Of a stretch of 64,000 bases of DNA, positions 9,391-18,183 are shown one piece after another. Origin of the DNA: Paenibacillus sp. FSL H7-0357 (lineage in GTDB: Bacteria; Bacillota; Bacilli; Paenibacillales; Paenibacillaceae); contig NZ_CP009241.1 of assembly GCF_000758525.1 (NCBI RefSeq), forward strand, positions 1,302,001 through 1,366,000, given 5' to 3'. Made by a program: the position numbers and the translations under genes. Positions within the stretch are counted from its first letter, which is position 1; every line of letters starts with the position of its first letter. The notes below the pieces were generated by a model that searched no databases, was not told the DNA's origin, and saw only the letters and a list, made by a program, of their open reading frames with translations.

Positions 9391-9433
9391 AAAGGGCGTC
9401 CCGCGGCCATTTACATGGCAGGGAACACCCTTG
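9391..9433. terminator. Terminator between convergent NUDIX and solute-binding genes
   Basis: AAGGG...CCCTT arms with inner GTCCC/GGGAA and CCAT/ATGG pairing, followed on the plus strand by GTTCTTTTT. It serves mainly the NUDIX gene and may stop both directions. Confidence 0.6.
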
Positions 9434-9454
9434 TTCTTTTTAAAGCGGGATGGT

Positions 9455-11059
9455 TTAATTCCCTTTTATCTTTTTGATATTGTCCTGCCACTTCCCGGTT
9501 TCAAACTTCAGGAGCTTATCATAACCGGCTTTTTGGGCATCCTGCTCGGCTTTGTCGAGCAGGGCAATCACTTCCTGTTCATCCTTGGCGAACAAGGCTT
9601 TAGCCCGCACCTTATCGGCGATATCGGCTACACGCTGCATGATCATGCCCTCTTCTGAATCTGGAAGGGGCTGTATATTGCCGAATTCCGTGGCATCAAA
9701 GGAGGTCTTCCAGGCGATTGTAGTTTGGGAGACCGTAGCCCAGTCGCGCTTATCCTCAGGTAGACTCATTTCATTTTCAGCCTTGGCTCCATCAATAAAT
9801 GCCGTATTTCCTGCCCATTGAAACGTATCCCAGATGGCCATGAGCTTGGAACGCTCCTCGGCTTCATTTTTATATTTTTCTGTATAGATGGGTGCGCCTT
9901 TCTCATTGGTGCCCTGCCAGTACATGCCTTCAGGCCCCCAGAAAATAATACGTTCCCCTTCCTCGCCCGTCAGCCAGTCCAGATAGGCAAATATACCTTC
10001 TGGATTCTCAGCTTGTGTTGTGATGACACTGACATTCCAGCCAAGAGAATCAAATTCGTTGACCCATACCTTCTTCGGATCTACGCCGGCTTTATGCAAA
10101 GGCCAGATCATCGTGTATCCGCCTTCAAGATCTTTGGCGCGCAGCATGCTGTTCGCTTCCGTGCCGATAACGGTGGTATCGAAATCCCCGTAGATTGCTA
10201 TGCGGCCATTATTCACCTTTTCCTTGACCTGGTCGCGGGTCTGCGTGATGGCATCCTGGGTAATCAGCTTTTCCCGGAATAATTTATTGGCGAACACCAT
10301 GGTTTCGCGGTAGACCGGATCACTGAAGAGGGATTTCAGCTCATTCCCCTGGGGGACGACACGCAGAGAGACCTGCCCGACATTCCGGTCTTCCGCCATC
10401 CCGGCGTAGAGAAAGTCTATCCCTTGACCCAGCATCCCGACCTCGAATGGAATAATGTCAGGATACTTCTCTTTCACCAGCTTCAGATAGGCATACAGGT
10501 CATCAAAGGTTTCCAGCTTCGGCGATCCGAGTTCCTTGTAGATCTTATTATTTACAGCGTAGCCACCGTTGCCCATCGGATTTTTCGTGTACCAATTTGG
10601 GAATTGGTACAGTTTGCCGTCTTCGGAGCGGAGCATGTTGATTGTTTTTTCTCCTGCCCATTTTTTCAGATTAGGATATTTATCAAGATAGGGGTCCAGC
10701 GCAACGAGTTTGCCTGCTTTTCTCAGCTTTTCTACTTCGGCTCCGCGGTCTCCCCAGATGACATCCGGGAACTCGCCGGAGGCGATCATTGTATTGAATT
10801 TCTGCAGAGCCGCACCGCCGGACTGGATCGACTGGACCGTTACTTTCTTGTTCTCCTGAATCCATTTAGTCGCCGGATCCTGGCCCCAAGGATTCATCGT
10901 ATACCAGTCATAATTGCCGAAAAAGGAAAAGGTGAGCGGCGTTTCTCCGAAAACAAAAGGTTGGGATGAATCAGTCCCGGCAGTGTTGTTGCTTGGCTTT
11001 GCCCCGTCTTCACCGCTGTTTCCACCGCATGCGGCAAGCATAATACTCATACCCAGCAT
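9455..11059 (-). CDS. ABC-type sugar-binding lipoprotein (LplA-like), 5' end disturbed
   Basis: Extracellular solute-binding lipoprotein of the large family-1 type (about 530 residues), capturing an oligosaccharide for the two permeases encoded upstream. A lipobox 'IMLAACGG' is followed by a Ser/Asn linker. The last ATG-started frame gives only 'MLGMSIM' before the lipobox, with no positive charges. Upstream codons continue in frame as 'FKKSFLLPVC', a proper signal peptide, but there is no ATG, GTG or TTG before a TAG at 11114-11116. The codon before 'KKSF' is TTC where ATG is expected, exactly at the edge of a dispersed repeat. Expression may therefore be weak, use a rare start, or be lost. 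Confidence 0.8.
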   Translation of the reverse strand: MLGMSIMLAACGGNSGEDGAKPSNNTAGTDSSQPFVFGETPLTFSFFGNYDWYTMNPWGQDPATKWIQENKKVTVQSIQSGGAALQKFNTMIASGEFPDVIWGDRGAEVEKLRKAGKLVALDPYLDKYPNLKKWAGEKTINMLRSEDGKLYQFPNWYTKNPMGNGGYAVNNKIYKELGSPKLETFDDLYAYLKLVKEKYPDIIPFEVGMLGQGIDFLYAGMAEDRNVGQVSLRVVPQGNELKSLFSDPVYRETMVFANKLFREKLITQDAITQTRDQVKEKVNNGRIAIYGDFDTTVIGTEANSMLRAKDLEGGYTMIWPLHKAGVDPKKVWVNEFDSLGWNVSVITTQAENPEGIFAYLDWLTGEEGERIIFWGPEGMYWQGTNEKGAPIYTEKYKNEAEERSKLMAIWDTFQWAGNTAFIDGAKAENEMSLPEDKRDWATVSQTTIAWKTSFDATEFGNIQPLPDSEEGMIMQRVADIADKVRAKALFAKDEQEVIALLDKAEQDAQKAGYDKLLKFETGKWQDNIKKIKGN

Positions 11060-11087
11060 ACATACCGGCAGCAGGAATGATTTTTTG

Positions 11088-11180
11088 AAATATAAGAGTT
11101 TATATGCTTCACGCTATAAATTATCCTTCTATTTCTCGCTGAAACGGATACCGTCCTTTTGAGGACGGCGAAGCCGTTTC
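11088..11180 (+). repeat. Dispersed repeat with hairpin inside the ABC operon
   Basis: Two parts are seen. Positions 11088-11121 closely match 58712-58744 (about 30 of 34 positions). Positions 11141-11180 form a strong double stem: GAAACGG/CCGTTTC outside and CCGTCC/GGACGG inside around TTTTGA. It lies between the second permease gene and the lipoprotein gene and touches the lipoprotein's first codons. Confidence 0.7.
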
Positions 11181-11268
11181 CACTTGTAATGGACATCTTC
11201 ATACCCCCATGGGATTGTTTTTATGAATAAGCCGTGAGCTATGATTGCTACACCGATCTTATCCAAGT

Positions 11269-12162
11269 TCATTCTTTAATGGAACCGATCATGACGCCCT
11301 TGGTAAAATATTTCTGCAAAAATGGATAAACCAGCAAAATAGGTACAGTTGCTACCAGCATAGTGGACATGGTGAGCGATTTGGTTGTGACGCTTTGGAG
11401 CCGGGCCATGTGGCCTTGAGCGGCTGCATTGGTCTGCATCATCTGTTCAGACATAATGTTGGAGCTTAGAATTTGCTGAAGCAGCGTTTGAATCGGGAGC
11501 AGATGCCCGGAGGTGATGTAAATGCTGGCCGTAAACCAGTCATTCCAGTGCCATACTGCAGCAAATAGAGAGAGCGTGGCGATCACCGGACCCGAAATCG
11601 GGATGACAATTTTGAAAAAGATGCCGAAGTGGCCGCAGCCGTCGATTTTCGCCGATTCCTCCAAGCCTTCCGGCAGTTCGAGAAAAAACGTGCGGAAAAT
11701 GATCATGTTCCAGACGCTGATTATATTCGGAACAATCATGACCCAGAAATTATTCATCAGGCCCAGCTCGCGATTAATCAGAAAGGAAGGAATCAATCCT
11801 CCGCTGAAGTACATCGTGATGATGCACAGGATCATATACCCTTTCCGTCCCATGAGCTGTTTCTTGGACATGCCATAGGCAAAGATTGATGTACAGGCAA
11901 TGGATAGAATTGTGCCAATCCCCGTTCTCAGTACGGAAATAAGGAAGCCTGTCATTAGCCGCTTATCCTGAAACACTACAATGTAATTCTCCAGAGTGAA
12001 TTGTCTGGGCCAAAAGGTGATCCCCCCACGCGTCGTGTCCAAACCCACGTTGAATGAGATGACGATCGAATTCCAGAACGGATACAACATTACAAAAGCC
12101 ATGAGAATGAGCATGGAGTAAATGAGACTGAGAAACAAATTGTCAGAAAGACTGTTTTTCAT
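11269..12162 (-). CDS. Carbohydrate ABC transporter permease (MalG/LplC type)
   Basis: Membrane permease of 297 residues with six predicted helices. The conserved cytoplasmic EAA loop that docks the ATPase is present: 'LPEGLEESAKIDG' followed by 'FFKIVIPISGP'. It works as a heterodimer with the preceding permease and with the binding lipoprotein. As usual for this family, no ATPase gene is in the cluster, so a shared MsmX-like ATPase elsewhere is expected (inference). The gap to the upstream permease is 44 bases, consistent with one operon. About 210 bases, mostly repeat, separate it from the lipoprotein gene. Confidence 0.92.
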   Translation of the reverse strand: MKNSLSDNLFLSLIYSMLILMAFVMLYPFWNSIVISFNVGLDTTRGGITFWPRQFTLENYIVVFQDKRLMTGFLISVLRTGIGTILSIACTSIFAYGMSKKQLMGRKGYMILCIITMYFSGGLIPSFLINRELGLMNNFWVMIVPNIISVWNMIIFRTFFLELPEGLEESAKIDGCGHFGIFFKIVIPISGPVIATLSLFAAVWHWNDWFTASIYITSGHLLPIQTLLQQILSSNIMSEQMMQTNAAAQGHMARLQSVTTKSLTMSTMLVATVPILLVYPFLQKYFTKGVMIGSIKE

Positions 12163-12206
12163 GCCGTGATCACCTGCATTTCAATGTGTAGTTGCGATGC
12201 CGAAGA

Positions 12207-13184
12207 CTACCACAGACTGTGTCCCAGTTTACGGGCTATCCGATTGGCAACTGTGAGCAAAAAGACGCTGATTATCGACTTGAATAAACCGACTGCGGCG
12301 GCGTAGGAGAAAAGCGAGTTGCGGATACCAACGCGGTAGACGTAAGTATCAATGACATCGGACACGTCCTGAAGTACAGGGTTTTTGGCCAGGAGCAGGA
12401 TGTCCTCAAAGCCTGCGCTCAAGATATCGCCAACTGCGAGAATCATGAAGATCGTAACTACGCCGGAAATACCGGGCAGGGTAATGTACCAAATTTTCTT
12501 CAAGCGGTTTGCTCCGTCGATGGAGGCTGCTTCGTAAATTTCGGGATTGATGCCGGCAATGGCGGCCAGATATACGATGCCGGAGAAACCGATCTCCTTC
12601 CAGATTCCTGTTCCGATCAGGATGGCCCAGAAGTAGCCGGGAATGGACAGGAAATTGACAGGCTCGCTGATTAAATGCAGCTTTTGCAGCAGCATGTTCA
12701 CGCTTCCGTTATCGGTTGCCAGCATGGAGGTCACAAATCCGGACACGATGACCCAGGACAGGAAGTGGGGCAGGTAGCTGATGGTCTGGATCATCCGTTT
12801 GAAGCGCGAGTGAATCACTTCGTTCAGGATAAGTGCCAGCAATATAGGTGCCGGAAATCCGATGAGGAGTCTCAGTGCACTAATCACAATCGTATTACGC
12901 ATGACGGTCCAGAATTCGGGTGCCTCGAAGAACATCTGGAAATACTTGAAGCCTACCCATGGGCTGTGCAGAAATCCTTGAAAAATATCGTAATCCTGAA
13001 AAGCCATCAGCACCCCGTACATCGGCAGATAAGAAAAGATCACGATAAGAATCATTGCCGGGATGACCATCAGTTGAAGATCCAGCTGCCTGGAGAATCT
13101 GAACCAGAAGGATTTGCGGCTGGCTTCCGGTCGTACGCCCGGAGGGACTCCCGGTGGTGAAGACGTGACGATGCTTTTTTTCAT
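12207..13184 (-). CDS. Sugar ABC transporter permease (MalF/LplB type)
   Basis: First gene of the importer operon: 325 residues, about six membrane helices, EAA loop 'PEIYEAASIDGANRLKK' followed by 'ITLPGI'. A hydrophilic N-terminal stretch rich in Pro/Ser precedes the first helix. I place the start at 13184 because AAAGGAAGTG lies correctly upstream; the open frame to 13283 lacks a ribosome site. The gene is divergent from the two-component genes at 13384, so both transcripts start within about 200 bases. Substrate is probably a plant or microbial oligosaccharide, judging from the glycosidase nearby. Confidence 0.92.
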   Translation of the reverse strand: MKKSIVTSSPPGVPPGVRPEASRKSFWFRFSRQLDLQLMVIPAMILIVIFSYLPMYGVLMAFQDYDIFQGFLHSPWVGFKYFQMFFEAPEFWTVMRNTIVISALRLLIGFPAPILLALILNEVIHSRFKRMIQTISYLPHFLSWVIVSGFVTSMLATDNGSVNMLLQKLHLISEPVNFLSIPGYFWAILIGTGIWKEIGFSGIVYLAAIAGINPEIYEAASIDGANRLKKIWYITLPGISGVVTIFMILAVGDILSAGFEDILLLAKNPVLQDVSDVIDTYVYRVGIRNSLFSYAAAVGLFKSIISVFLLTVANRIARKLGHSLW

Positions 13185-13329
13185 CTGAACACTTCCTTTG
13201 CAAATTTCTCTGCTGAATTTCATAGTATAGGAACCGTTCCGGCAAAAACACTGATAAGAACAACGATTTGTAGACTTCTGCAATGAGGATGAAGGTTTTG
13301 CAACACGGTAAAATTGAAATGTTATATGA

Positions 13330-13362
13330 TGTGATCAATAGAAAGTGTTGGCTTTGATCACA
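13330..13362. promoter_or_regulatory. Inverted repeat in the divergent promoter of the sugar locus
   Basis: TGTGATCAA and TTGATCACA form a perfect 9-bp dyad separated by 15 bases, ending 21 bases before the response-regulator start. It may be an operator for that regulator or a global one; no protein can be assigned from sequence. Confidence 0.45.
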
Positions 13363-13383
13363 CGGCCGGATTGGAGGTCAAAC

Positions 13384-14964
13384 ATGTATAACGTATTGCT
13401 GTCAGATGATGAAGTGCTGGATTTAAGAGGGATGCAGCACTTTATACCCTGGAAGGATCTGCAGATGAATGTGGCAGCGGTGGTGAGCAGCGGTTTCGCT
13501 GCGCTGGATTATATCCGGAATCATCATGTTGATATTCTGATCACCGATATCCGGATGCCGATTATGTCCGGTCTGGAGCTGTCCCGTGAAGCATTGCAGC
13601 TGCTCCCACAGCTGAAAATCATATTTGTAAGCGGTTACGAAGACTTCCACTATGCCAAGCAGGCGATGGAGCTGAATGTGCAGAGTTATGTCCTGAAGCC
13701 TGTAGAGGATGAAGAAATGATCGAGGTGCTGCAGAAGGTGAAGGCCCAATTGGATCATGAGGCCCAGCAGTCCAGACTGGAATCGGATTACTATAAGACC
13801 TTGCCTGTACTTAAGAACAACAGGCTGCTTGGCCTGCTGGATGGTCAGCAAGACGGAGCAGAAACCATAGATGATCTAGTCCTTGCACAATGCGGGATTA
13901 GCCCATCTGCTCCGCAGCGGGTCGCCGTGATTGAGATTGATGATGTGGCCTGGAAGCTGAATGCATACAGCGAGCTGGAAGCGAGGCAGATCGTCAATCA
14001 GCTGTATCAAACGGTACTGGATTATTGCACAGAGTGCCGGATCTGGTCGCTGTGCAGGCTTTCCAGCCGTGAATGTGCGCTTGTACTGCAGATGGAGGAA
14101 CTGGCGGAATGTGAAGCGCTGCTCAGCGGTTTAATTGAACTTATTGGGGTCAGGTTTCCGGTCACCATCACAATAGGCCTGAGCAGCACAGCAGCTTCCA
14201 CCGCTTCAATTCACACCTCTTATCAGCAGGCGAAGCAGGCGCTTGATTATAAAATGCTTGCGGGCAAAAGCCGTCTGATCCAATTTTCCGAGCTGGAGTC
14301 AGGCAGCGTGGAGGATGTGCAGAGTCTCGAAATGACGCTGGATGCCCTGTTTGCCGCAATGTCGAATTACAGGCTTGTCCAGCTGCACGATGAACTTGAG
14401 AATGTATTCACCTTGGTCCGCCGGATGAAGTCCAAATCTACCGTCTACAACTTTGCCATTCAGATTATCTCCCGGCTGGATGCCTATCTGGCAGGACTAA
14501 ACGAGAATCTGTTCCAGATGCTGGGCATGCGAATGGAGAACCTGGACATTTTGTTCAAATTCGAAACCATGGATGATATCCAGTCCTGGCTGCGCCGGAG
14601 GGTATTTGAAATCTCTGAAACACTGCATGTAAAGAAGCAAAAGAAAAATAATAAGCTGCTTGAATCGGTCTGCGCCTATGTGGAGAAGCATCTGGACCGG
14701 AATATCGCACTCCGGGATGTGAGCAATCTGTTTAGCTTTTCCCCGAATCATCTCGGTGTGCTGTTCAAGCAGGGAACGGGCATTAATTTCAGCGATTACG
14801 TGGTGGAGAAGCGGCTGGAGAGAGCCTGCACTTTACTGCAGAATCCCCAATATAAAATTTTCGAGGTGGCCGGAAGGGTTGGCTATAAAAACCTGACTTA
14901 TTTCAGCAGGCAGTTTAAAGACAAATATGGGATGACACCGGGAGATTACCGTAAGCAGTGCTGA
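13384..14964 (+). CDS. YesN-like AraC-type response regulator
   Basis: Transcription factor of 526 residues. The N-terminal receiver domain (about 1-120) has 'SDDE', the phosphoacceptor Asp in 'ILITDIRMP' and Lys in 'VLKPVED'. A long middle region is typical of YesN-like regulators. Two AraC helix-turn-helix motifs lie at the C-terminus ('ALRDVSNLFSFSPNHLGVLF', 'EVAGRVGYKNLTYFSRQF'). The ATG at 13384 has GGAGG 7-8 bases upstream. It should activate the divergent ABC importer, and perhaps the glycosidase, when phosphorylated by the next gene product. That target assignment follows from gene order, not from a mapped site. Confidence 0.92.
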   Translation: MYNVLLSDDEVLDLRGMQHFIPWKDLQMNVAAVVSSGFAALDYIRNHHVDILITDIRMPIMSGLELSREALQLLPQLKIIFVSGYEDFHYAKQAMELNVQSYVLKPVEDEEMIEVLQKVKAQLDHEAQQSRLESDYYKTLPVLKNNRLLGLLDGQQDGAETIDDLVLAQCGISPSAPQRVAVIEIDDVAWKLNAYSELEARQIVNQLYQTVLDYCTECRIWSLCRLSSRECALVLQMEELAECEALLSGLIELIGVRFPVTITIGLSSTAASTASIHTSYQQAKQALDYKMLAGKSRLIQFSELESGSVEDVQSLEMTLDALFAAMSNYRLVQLHDELENVFTLVRRMKSKSTVYNFAIQIISRLDAYLAGLNENLFQMLGMRMENLDILFKFETMDDIQSWLRRRVFEISETLHVKKQKKNNKLLESVCAYVEKHLDRNIALRDVSNLFSFSPNHLGVLFKQGTGINFSDYVVEKRLERACTLLQNPQYKIFEVAGRVGYKNLTYFSRQFKDKYGMTPGDYRKQC

Positions 14965-14984
14965 ACAAAGGAGAACAGTGGCCT

Positions 14985-16757
14985 ATGAAGCAAAAGAAAC
15001 GGTTTCTGTCATTCGGCTACAAGCTGATGATTTCTTATATTGTACTGCTGATTGTCCCGGTTGCTTTTGTCGGTGCCTTTGCTTATAACACGGCGGTTGA
15101 ATCCATCCGAACACAGACAAAGGCCAATATCCGGGGCACGCTTCAGCAGATTCAGGATAATATCCGTTATAAGGTGGAGGATACCAAGCGGCTGACGGAC
15201 TCACTGTATTATGACCGCACACTGGCGGATTCCTTAAGGCGCTACGATGACGGCTGGTACAGCTTTGAGACGCTGCAGAGCTATTTGATCCCGATGCTGC
15301 AAAATACGGTTCATTCCTCTAACCGCAACATTGCACTGTCCCTGTATATTCAGAATGAGACCATACCCGAGGTTTACTATTCTTACGAAGGGATGGATCC
15401 GCTGCGGAAGGGGAGGTTCTACCAGCTGTTTCACCAAAAGCGGATTCTGGGCAAGCCCTGGTTCAGCGGTTTTCCCCGGGAACAATACGGGGTAACGATG
15501 CAGTGGCGCCAGATCGAAGATGATGAGTCCTACGGGAATATTTCCTTGCTCCGCAGATTGATGGATACGTATGAGCCCACTGCACCCAAACCATTTGGTT
15601 TTGTCCGGATTACCGTCAAGCTTGCCGATCTTCTCGAAAGCGTGAAAGATGATAAGTTCCGCAAGGGCAGTACAGTGTATATAGAAAATGAAAATCATGA
15701 CATTATCCACCTTTCTTCAAGGGATAAAAATATGAAACCCGAGCAAATTCCACTGCTGGAGAGCAAGGATTATCTGCAAATCAAGGCGCCGGTCGAGGAG
15801 CTGAACTGGACGCTTGCGGTCAATATCCCCAATGAAGTTTTGGAGCAGGATATCCAGAAGGTCAAAAGCGTAACCATTCTCGTCTGCCTGATCATGATCG
15901 GTTTCTTTTCCGCAGCAGGTATGCTGCTGTCCGGCTATTTTTCCCGGCGTGTCGTCAAAATTGTGTCTGTCCTCCGTTCCTTTCAGGAAGGGGATTTGCA
16001 TAAAAGGCTTAGTTACCGGGGCAATGACGAATTTAATCAGATCTCCCTGGCACTAAATAATATGGGGGAGAATATGAACCGCCTGATTCAGGAAGTTTAC
16101 CTCTCCAACCTGCACAAGAAGGAAGCAGAGCTGGAAATTCTTCAGGCACAGATCAATCCCCACTTTTTGTATAACTCGTTCTCTTCCATAAACCGTCTGG
16201 CACAGTTTGGTGAGATCAGTAAAATCCGTTTGATGGTCAGCGGCCTTGCGAAATTCTACAGGCTGACACTGAATGAGGGCAGGACGATGATTCCGGTCGA
16301 GAAGGAGCTGCAGCATGTACAGACCTATATTGACATCCAGAAAATCAAATATGAGGATCATCTCACCTTTAATTTCGATATTGACCAGAAGGTGCTGGGT
16401 TTTGATACTGTAAGGCTGATTTTGCAGCCCTTTGTGGAGAACATTCTTGAGCATGCTTTTTACGGGGAGACCATTCATATCCGCATTACGGCGGAGGCTG
16501 GTCAGCAGGGAATTGTGTTCAAGGTGATTGACGACGGCATCGGTATGACTAAGGAAACCATCCGGCAGATTTTCTCTCCAAGCGGGATCAAGATGGGGTA
16601 TGGCATCCGCAACGTCGACCAGAGAATCAAGCTGCAATTTGGCGATTCATACGGTGTCTTGCTCTACAGCCGGCTTGGAATCGGAACAACTGTTCAAATC
16701 ACTATCCCTTACTTTCATCATACAGAGCTCACCGGCAACGACGGGACACAGGGATAA
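14985..16757 (+). CDS. YesM-like sensor histidine kinase
   Basis: Membrane kinase of 590 residues. The first helix (about 10-33) and second (about 290-312) flank an extracellular sensor region of some 260 residues. A HAMP domain follows ('LRSFQEGDLHKRL'), then the His_kinase domain with 'QAQINPHFLYN' and the ATPase part ('LILQPFVENILEHAF', 'DDGIGM'). The ATG at 14985 has AAAGGAG upstream; a GTG at 14958 overlapping the previous stop has no ribosome site. It probably senses an extracellular glycan signal, perhaps through the binding lipoprotein, and phosphorylates the YesN-like protein. Confidence 0.92.
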   Translation: MKQKKRFLSFGYKLMISYIVLLIVPVAFVGAFAYNTAVESIRTQTKANIRGTLQQIQDNIRYKVEDTKRLTDSLYYDRTLADSLRRYDDGWYSFETLQSYLIPMLQNTVHSSNRNIALSLYIQNETIPEVYYSYEGMDPLRKGRFYQLFHQKRILGKPWFSGFPREQYGVTMQWRQIEDDESYGNISLLRRLMDTYEPTAPKPFGFVRITVKLADLLESVKDDKFRKGSTVYIENENHDIIHLSSRDKNMKPEQIPLLESKDYLQIKAPVEELNWTLAVNIPNEVLEQDIQKVKSVTILVCLIMIGFFSAAGMLLSGYFSRRVVKIVSVLRSFQEGDLHKRLSYRGNDEFNQISLALNNMGENMNRLIQEVYLSNLHKKEAELEILQAQINPHFLYNSFSSINRLAQFGEISKIRLMVSGLAKFYRLTLNEGRTMIPVEKELQHVQTYIDIQKIKYEDHLTFNFDIDQKVLGFDTVRLILQPFVENILEHAFYGETIHIRITAEAGQQGIVFKVIDDGIGMTKETIRQIFSPSGIKMGYGIRNVDQRIKLQFGDSYGVLLYSRLGIGTTVQITIPYFHHTELTGNDGTQG

Positions 16758-16862
16758 GGCAGAAGCTTTCCGAGCTTTCAGTCTGTCTAGGAAAGGAGGA
16801 GGAATAGGAATTCGTAACATCTAATCTGCACCCCATCTAATTATAGAAAGGCGGAGAAAACA

Positions 16863-17990
16863 ATGACTAAAGGTAAAAGAAAACGGACTTTGCTGATGGC
16901 CCTGCCCGCGCTGCTGCTGAGCTTTATGCTGAGTGTTCCGGCCCAGACAACATCTGCCCAAACAGGACCCTTCGTATCCGAGATCATCGTGCGGACAGGC
17001 GCCAATTTTAAAAACCATAATGATGTTGTCAGCTTCGTGAGCAATGCGGCAAAGAACAATATTTCCGTCATCAATTTGAGTGTGAAGCAGGATGAGGATG
17101 AGGAGGTTCCGTCCGGCTATGCATTTTATAAGAGCAAGATTGCGCCGGTCGCTTCAGGATACTCCAATTTTGACGCAGTCAAGGATGTTATTGCTGAGGC
17201 ACATAAAAAGAATATTCAGGTGAGGGCATGGATTCCGCAGTTCCACGACCGTGCGGCCTTTGACAAGAACAGCGAGTGGCAGATGCGCGCGCTTGTGGAC
17301 GGCAAGGTGAAACCTTTTACAGGCTCCAATGGCACTGAATATTTTGTGAATCCGCTCCATCCTGGTGTGCAAGCCTATGAGCGCTCCATCATCAAAGAAG
17401 TTGCGGCAAATTATGATGTTGATGGCATTGTCCTGGACTGGCTCCGCTTTGACGATTACAACATGGATATGGGGGATTACACGAGAACACAGTATAAAAA
17501 TCAATACGGCTATGATCCAATTACCATTAACTTTGCTTCGGATAATGCGAAACGGGAGGAGTGGAATGACTGGAGAACGACCAAGCTTGGGGAGTATGTG
17601 CGTGATGTGAAAAGCGATTTGGACGGGATTACGCCAGGACTCTTTTTCGGGGCTTATATTCTGCCGCCGGAGTTTGTGGAAGTCGGACAGGATTCCGCCA
17701 AATTCATGCCATACATGGATTTCGTTTCTCCGATGGCCTATTTCGACGACTGGGAATTTCCGCAAACCTGGGTTTATGACAGCGAAGGTATACTAAGCCA
17801 GACCCGGCAAAAAATCGGCAATGCCGAAATCATTGCCGCGTTAGATACCGATTGGACCGATGCCCAGTATAAAAACGTACAACAGGGAATCCGCTCCAAC
17901 TTCCCCGACATTTCGAATCTGGCTTTTTTCATTTATGGCAAGTGGACGAATACGGATATGAAGAATATTAATAAGCGCGCAAACTGGTAG
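16863..17990 (+). CDS. Secreted GH10-like (GHL10/DUF187) glycosyl hydrolase
   Basis: Exported TIM-barrel glycosidase-like protein of 375 residues. The signal peptide (about 1-32) begins with a Lys/Arg-rich stretch, then 'LLMALPALLLSFML'. The barrel shows 'VRAWIPQFHD', 'FVNPLHPGVQAYE' and the conserved 'VDGIVLDWLRFDDY', followed later by 'MDFVSPMAYFDDW'. This pattern is known in the family-10-like hydrolases of unknown substrate. It follows the two-component genes on the same strand, 105 bases on, with its own AAAGGCGGAG site. It may release the oligosaccharide taken up by the ABC system; that link is inferred. Confidence 0.85.
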   Translation: MTKGKRKRTLLMALPALLLSFMLSVPAQTTSAQTGPFVSEIIVRTGANFKNHNDVVSFVSNAAKNNISVINLSVKQDEDEEVPSGYAFYKSKIAPVASGYSNFDAVKDVIAEAHKKNIQVRAWIPQFHDRAAFDKNSEWQMRALVDGKVKPFTGSNGTEYFVNPLHPGVQAYERSIIKEVAANYDVDGIVLDWLRFDDYNMDMGDYTRTQYKNQYGYDPITINFASDNAKREEWNDWRTTKLGEYVRDVKSDLDGITPGLFFGAYILPPEFVEVGQDSAKFMPYMDFVSPMAYFDDWEFPQTWVYDSEGILSQTRQKIGNAEIIAALDTDWTDAQYKNVQQGIRSNFPDISNLAFFIYGKWTNTDMKNINKRANW

Positions 17991-18030
17991 CTATATATGT
18001 TGAACTTTAGCTTTACCCCGCCGGCATAGA

Positions 18031-18120
18031 ACGCAACTGCGGTGAATGTTTGGACTTCCGGCCGCTGTTGTCGTAAGAATTTCTTGATTTAACCCGCTAT
18101 TTGCGGTTGAAATCCGTAGA
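18031..18120 (-). repeat. Copy 1 of a ~90-bp dispersed intergenic repeat
   Basis: Its reverse complement aligns with 32485-32572 over nearly its whole length, with long shared blocks such as TCAAGAAATTC and CAGCGGCCGGAAGTCCAAA. It has a small hairpin ACCGC/GCGGG. It lies between the glycosidase gene and an unknown gene; no coding potential is seen. Confidence 0.75.
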
Positions 18121-18183
18121 ACGGCGGGGATATTGGCAAGTTAAGCATGTAGGATGGAAAGCAATACGATGACTGCACAGTAA

